The notes below the pieces were generated by a model, which was given only the letters and a program-made list of their open reading frames with translations, had not been told where the DNA came from and did no database searches. Of a DNA stretch of 17,231 nucleotides, positions 14,852 to 17,231 are shown in pieces. Position 1 is the first letter of the stretch, and each line of letters opens with the position of its first letter. The DNA is from Lentisphaerota bacterium (GTDB lineage Bacteria; Verrucomicrobiota; Lentisphaeria; Oligosphaerales; JAFGRS01): the NCBI GenBank assembly GCA_012514865.1, contig JAAYZO010000665.1, positions 1 through 17,231 on the forward strand. Reading direction: 5' to 3'. A program made the translations under genes and the position numbers.

Positions 14852-15211
14852 ATGAGGATCCAACGGGACATCATCGTGAGCATGCTGGCGGGTGCGGTGG
14901 CATTCGCCAGCACCTACCTGGCCACCTATGCGGACCGGGACGGCTTCAGCGAACGGACGGGCTACCCGCCAGAGATGCTGACGGCACAGGCCGTCGGATG
15001 CGGCCTGTTCGTCGCCCTTATCGGGTTCATTGTCGTTCAAGGCACGCGGTGCGCCGCCTGGAGCCTGGCGACGTCGGCCGGGGGCACAGGCACGCAAGCC
15101 GCGCGCGAGACGTCGGCCTCGCGCCCGCGCGTGGGGACCCTCAGTCTGGGTGAGGTCGGGGCGCGGCGCCGCTGTCCGGGGCGCTCCCGGTGGTCTCGGC
15201 GGACCTGGTGA
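14852..15211 (+). CDS. Possible small two-helix membrane protein
   Basis: This 119-residue frame starts 30 bases after the large gene. It has two plausible membrane helices, about residues 8-27 (IIVSMLAGAVAFASTYLATYA) and 48-65 (VGCGLFVALIGFIVVQGT), joined by a polar loop. The last 50 or so residues are low-complexity Arg/Ser/Gly, and the end overlaps the convergent EcsC-like gene by 71 bases, so the true C-terminus or even the coding status is doubtful. No strong ribosome site precedes the ATG; readthrough or coupling from the gene upstream is possible. I do not recognise a family. Confidence 0.5.
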   Translation: MRIQRDIIVSMLAGAVAFASTYLATYADRDGFSERTGYPPEMLTAQAVGCGLFVALIGFIVVQGTRCAAWSLATSAGGTGTQAARETSASRPRVGTLSLGEVGARRRCPGRSRWSRRTW

Positions 15212-15845
15212 GGCGGCCTGTCTCGGCTGGCTCCTCGGGGGGATCCTCCTCGACGTCGATGGGGTGGGAGAAGGTCTCGATGGCGGTCTTGGCCACCTTC
15301 ATGGTGTCCACGTAGGCATAGGCGCCGATGGCGACGGCGCCGACCACGGGGACGTAGCGTGACAGTCCGCGGCTGATGACGCGCTGGGTGACGCGGACGC
15401 CGATCTTCTCGAGGGCCTGCTGCAGGACGCGCAGGGTCACCCGGCGCACGAGGTAGCGCTGGCCGACGCGGACGACCAGCTCGCGGGCGAGTTGTGCGGC
15501 GCCGTGTCGGAAGAGGCAGTAGACCATCAGCTCGCGTCGCAGGCTGGCCTGCTGGCCGTAAGCGTTGGCGATATCGACGACGACCTGTTGCTGGATGCGC
15601 CAGATGGCCATGAGGTCCGGGATGACGGTGAGCAGTCCGAAGGGCCCTGGCGGCAGTGCCAGGGAGCCCGAGATGGCGGCGGCGCGGGTGGCGGCCCGGG
15701 CGGCGATGACCCGAGCGCGCGCGCGCGGCTCGGCGGCGGTCGGCTCGTCGCTCGAGGGTATGGCCGTGGCGAGCCGCATCAGGGCGTCGGTGATCAGGCC
15801 GGTCGCATCGGCGGGCTTGTCTGGCGCTGGCGCTGGGTGGCGCAT
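15141..15845 (-). CDS. EcsC-family protein
   Basis: This 234-residue protein matches the EcsC family in pattern. A Gly/Pro-rich hydrophobic segment, SLALPPGPFGLLTVIPDLMAI, leads into WRIQQQVVVDIANAYGQ. Later RYVPVVGAVAIGAYAYVD precedes TMKVAKTAIETF, the two conserved blocks of the family. It has no signal peptide, and the hydrophobic stretches suggest membrane association. The C-terminal 35 residues are polar and acidic/Pro-rich. In Bacillus EcsC accompanies an ABC transporter, but stand-alone copies are widespread and of unknown function. The ATG at 15845 has AGGAG 11 bases upstream. It follows the 116-residue gene by 58 bases on the same strand, so an operon is likely. Confidence 0.82.
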   Translation of the reverse strand: MRHPAPAPDKPADATGLITDALMRLATAIPSSDEPTAAEPRARARVIAARAATRAAAISGSLALPPGPFGLLTVIPDLMAIWRIQQQVVVDIANAYGQQASLRRELMVYCLFRHGAAQLARELVVRVGQRYLVRRVTLRVLQQALEKIGVRVTQRVISRGLSRYVPVVGAVAIGAYAYVDTMKVAKTAIETFSHPIDVEEDPPEEPAETGRLTRSAETTGSAPDSGAAPRPHPD

Positions 15846-15903
15846 GGTGCGGGTCTCTCCTGTCGGCCGATCGCGGCGGCCGGCGACGCGGTGTCTTCGA
15901 GTC

Positions 15904-16254
15904 TCAGATCAGACGGGTGACCAGGAGCTGAGCGGCCGGTTGCATCGGCAGTGTCCACGGGCGTCCGACGACGAAGCGCTGCGCCAGGACGGTCAGCCAC
16001 TGGCGCGAGGTGGTGATCTTGCCGGCCGTGATGGTGAGGCCTTCGGGGCTCTCGCCCAGGCGGTAGTCTTCGATGACGACATGGACCGCCTCACTCTCGC
16101 CGTGGAGGTCCAGCTCGACCTCGATGCGGCGAGCCTGCGAGTCGAGCTTGAGGCTGCGCACGCGTCCGAAGTCGAGATTCCGGTTGGCGATCTCCTGGAG
16201 GCCCCTGCCGGCGGCGGCGTCTTTGGCGCCGACGACCATCTGTGACAAGCTCAT
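15904..16254 (-). CDS. Conserved-looking small protein of unknown function
   Basis: This 116-residue protein has no signal peptide or membrane helix. It looks like a compact alpha/beta domain: a short N-terminal helix, then strands (RRIEVELDLHGE, AVHVVIEDYRL, LTITAGKITTS) and a C-terminal helical part (SRQWLTVLAQRFVVG). GGGAG lies 6 bases before the ATG at 16254. It starts 14 bases after the large protein's stop and is followed 58 bases later by the EcsC-like gene, so the three are probably co-transcribed. Pairing with EcsC hints at a joint membrane-related role, but I do not recognise the family. Confidence 0.72.
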   Translation of the reverse strand: MSLSQMVVGAKDAAAGRGLQEIANRNLDFGRVRSLKLDSQARRIEVELDLHGESEAVHVVIEDYRLGESPEGLTITAGKITTSRQWLTVLAQRFVVGRPWTLPMQPAAQLLVTRLI

Positions 16255-16268
16255 GACAGACTCCCGGG

Positions 16269-17231
16269 TCAGTCGGGCACGGCGGCGCCGGGTGTTGCCG
16301 GTGCCGCCGGTGCCTGGGTTGGTGTGGGTGCCGTTGCCGGCGTTGGCGCGGCCGCGGGCGGGGTCGCCGCCGTCGCGGTTGCTGCCGCGGCGGCCGCCGC
16401 CGGGTCGGCGGGCCGGTCAGGGCCCTCGAGGATGACCTCATCGAGGTCGAAGTGCCCCGCGCCGAGGGTCTGACGGTTGGTGTAGAGCCGCACGGCGCGC
16501 ACGGCCTGTCGCGGCAGCGCCTCGAGGTCATAGCGGAGCTGCGTCCAGACGCCGGCGGGGAGGTCCTTCAGGTCGGCGGGTGCGGCGCGGTGTGCCGCCG
16601 GGGTGTAGCCGGTGCGGTGTCGGAGGCGCAGGTCGAAGGCCTGCAGGGGGTAGGGACGGTCGGGCCTGATCCAGAGGCTCAGGGCGGTGGCGCCGGACCA
16701 GTCGCGCGGCTCGGTGAACTCGAGCATGATGGCGGCCGAGGCATGAAGCGGGCGAGGCTCGACGCGCAGGGCCCGCCGGCTGTCGACGGGGTCGCGTTCG
16801 GTGGCGGTGAGGGTGCCGCGGTCGCTGGCGAGGATCCAGTCCGGGTCGTCGTGGTCGGCCAGGAGGGCCCAGCCGTCCGGTACGGGCTCGCGGCGGGGCA
16901 CGGGGTCGACACGGAAGAATCCACGCTGGCGGCGGAAGGGTTCCAGGCCATCCGGATCGCGCACGAAGGCGGCCAGGACCAGCGAGCGCGCCGGCACGGT
17001 GAGGTGTTCGGGGGAGGGCTCCCAGCGGTAACCGGGAGTGAAGGCCGTGCGTCGGCCGATGCGTGCCAGGACGTCAATCTGCAGGGCCTGGCGGCCGGCC
17101 GTCGCCTCGGGGGGGCCCGCGAGGCGGCCGTCGAGCGGCGCGTAGGTCGGGTTGCCGACCACGACGAGGGTATCACCGCGGGCGGTGCGGTAGGACGAGC
17201 AGACCAGGTCCGTGGCGCCCTCGACGCGCCA
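16269..17231 (-). CDS. C-terminal part of a large protein with beta-sandwich and carbohydrate-binding-like domains (N-terminus beyond window)
   Basis: The frame is open to the right edge, giving 320 visible residues. The first part (TDLVCSSYRTARGDTLVVVGNPTYAP and on) looks like the C-terminal beta-sandwich that follows glycoside hydrolase barrels. It is followed by a jelly-roll carbohydrate-binding-like domain: GWALLADHDDPDW, then SLWIRPDRPYPLQAFDLRLR, and ending WTQLRYDLEALP ... FDLDEVILEGP. The last 50 or so residues are an Ala/Pro/Thr-rich tail with no structured domain after it. A GTG at 17162 could start a shorter reading, but the frame continues cleanly upstream with no ribosome site there, so the gene is treated as truncated by the window. 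It leads the 116-residue and EcsC-like genes. An extracellular or surface carbohydrate-active role is inferred. Confidence 0.75.
   Translation of the reverse strand, partial: WRVEGATDLVCSSYRTARGDTLVVVGNPTYAPLDGRLAGPPEATAGRQALQIDVLARIGRRTAFTPGYRWEPSPEHLTVPARSLVLAAFVRDPDGLEPFRRQRGFFRVDPVPRREPVPDGWALLADHDDPDWILASDRGTLTATERDPVDSRRALRVEPRPLHASAAIMLEFTEPRDWSGATALSLWIRPDRPYPLQAFDLRLRHRTGYTPAAHRAAPADLKDLPAGVWTQLRYDLEALPRQAVRAVRLYTNRQTLGAGHFDLDEVILEGPDRPADPAAAAAAATATAATPPAAAPTPATAPTPTQAPAAPATPGAAVPD

Noticed and set aside
13160..15097. A long minus-strand frame opposite the end of the giant secreted gene
   Set aside because: It crosses the end of a well-supported gene and has antisense-type composition without domain motifs.

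Overview
The window is very GC-rich and gene-dense. Several traits suggest a bacterium of the Planctomycetota / Armatimonadota / Hydrogenedentota / Lentisphaerota kind: an H-X9-DG prepilin-like protein, two uroporphyrinogen-decarboxylase-superfamily (URO-D-like) proteins beginning 'MTSRERV', very large predicted secreted proteins with carbohydrate-active architecture, and REP-like intergenic repeats. I cannot assign the phylum more precisely from this sequence. There are no tRNA, rRNA, transposase or CRISPR features.

Layout. (1) 4362 down to 1, minus strand: a probable operon of a URO-D-like protein, an H-X9-DG prepilin-like protein, and a large predicted secreted protein that starts with a 4-bp overlap and runs off the left edge. 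(2) 4363-4951: a divergent control region with two REP-like boxes, a 10-bp-stem hairpin and a spaced 11-bp inverted repeat. (3) 4952-8842, plus strand: a 1296-residue predicted secreted protein with a GH67N-like N-terminal domain, a helical region, a beta-rich region and an FG-GAP/PQQ-like beta-propeller, in the style of polysaccharide lyases. (4) 9984-8905, minus strand: a second URO-D-like protein, convergent with gene 3. (5) 9985-10510: an intergenic region with short tandem repeats, a third REP-like box and a perfect palindrome. (6) 10511-14821, plus strand: a 1436-residue predicted secreted protein with carbohydrate-binding-like, LamG and barrel-like regions. (7) 14852-15211: a possible small membrane protein. 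(8) 17231 down to 15141, minus strand: a second probable operon holding the C-terminal end of a large protein with carbohydrate-binding-like domains, a 116-residue protein of unknown function, and an EcsC-family protein.

How it may fit together (inference). The large proteins look like an extracellular polysaccharide-handling set. The two at opposite ends (1-2309 and 10511-14821) share a core that I do not recognise as a named glycoside hydrolase family, and that shared core is the most novel element here. The URO-D-like proteins keep the His-x-Cys metal-site motif of the MtaA/CmuA-type methyltransferases rather than obvious haem-pathway features. They may process methylated products released from a substrate, but no corrinoid protein or partner methyltransferase is encoded in the window.
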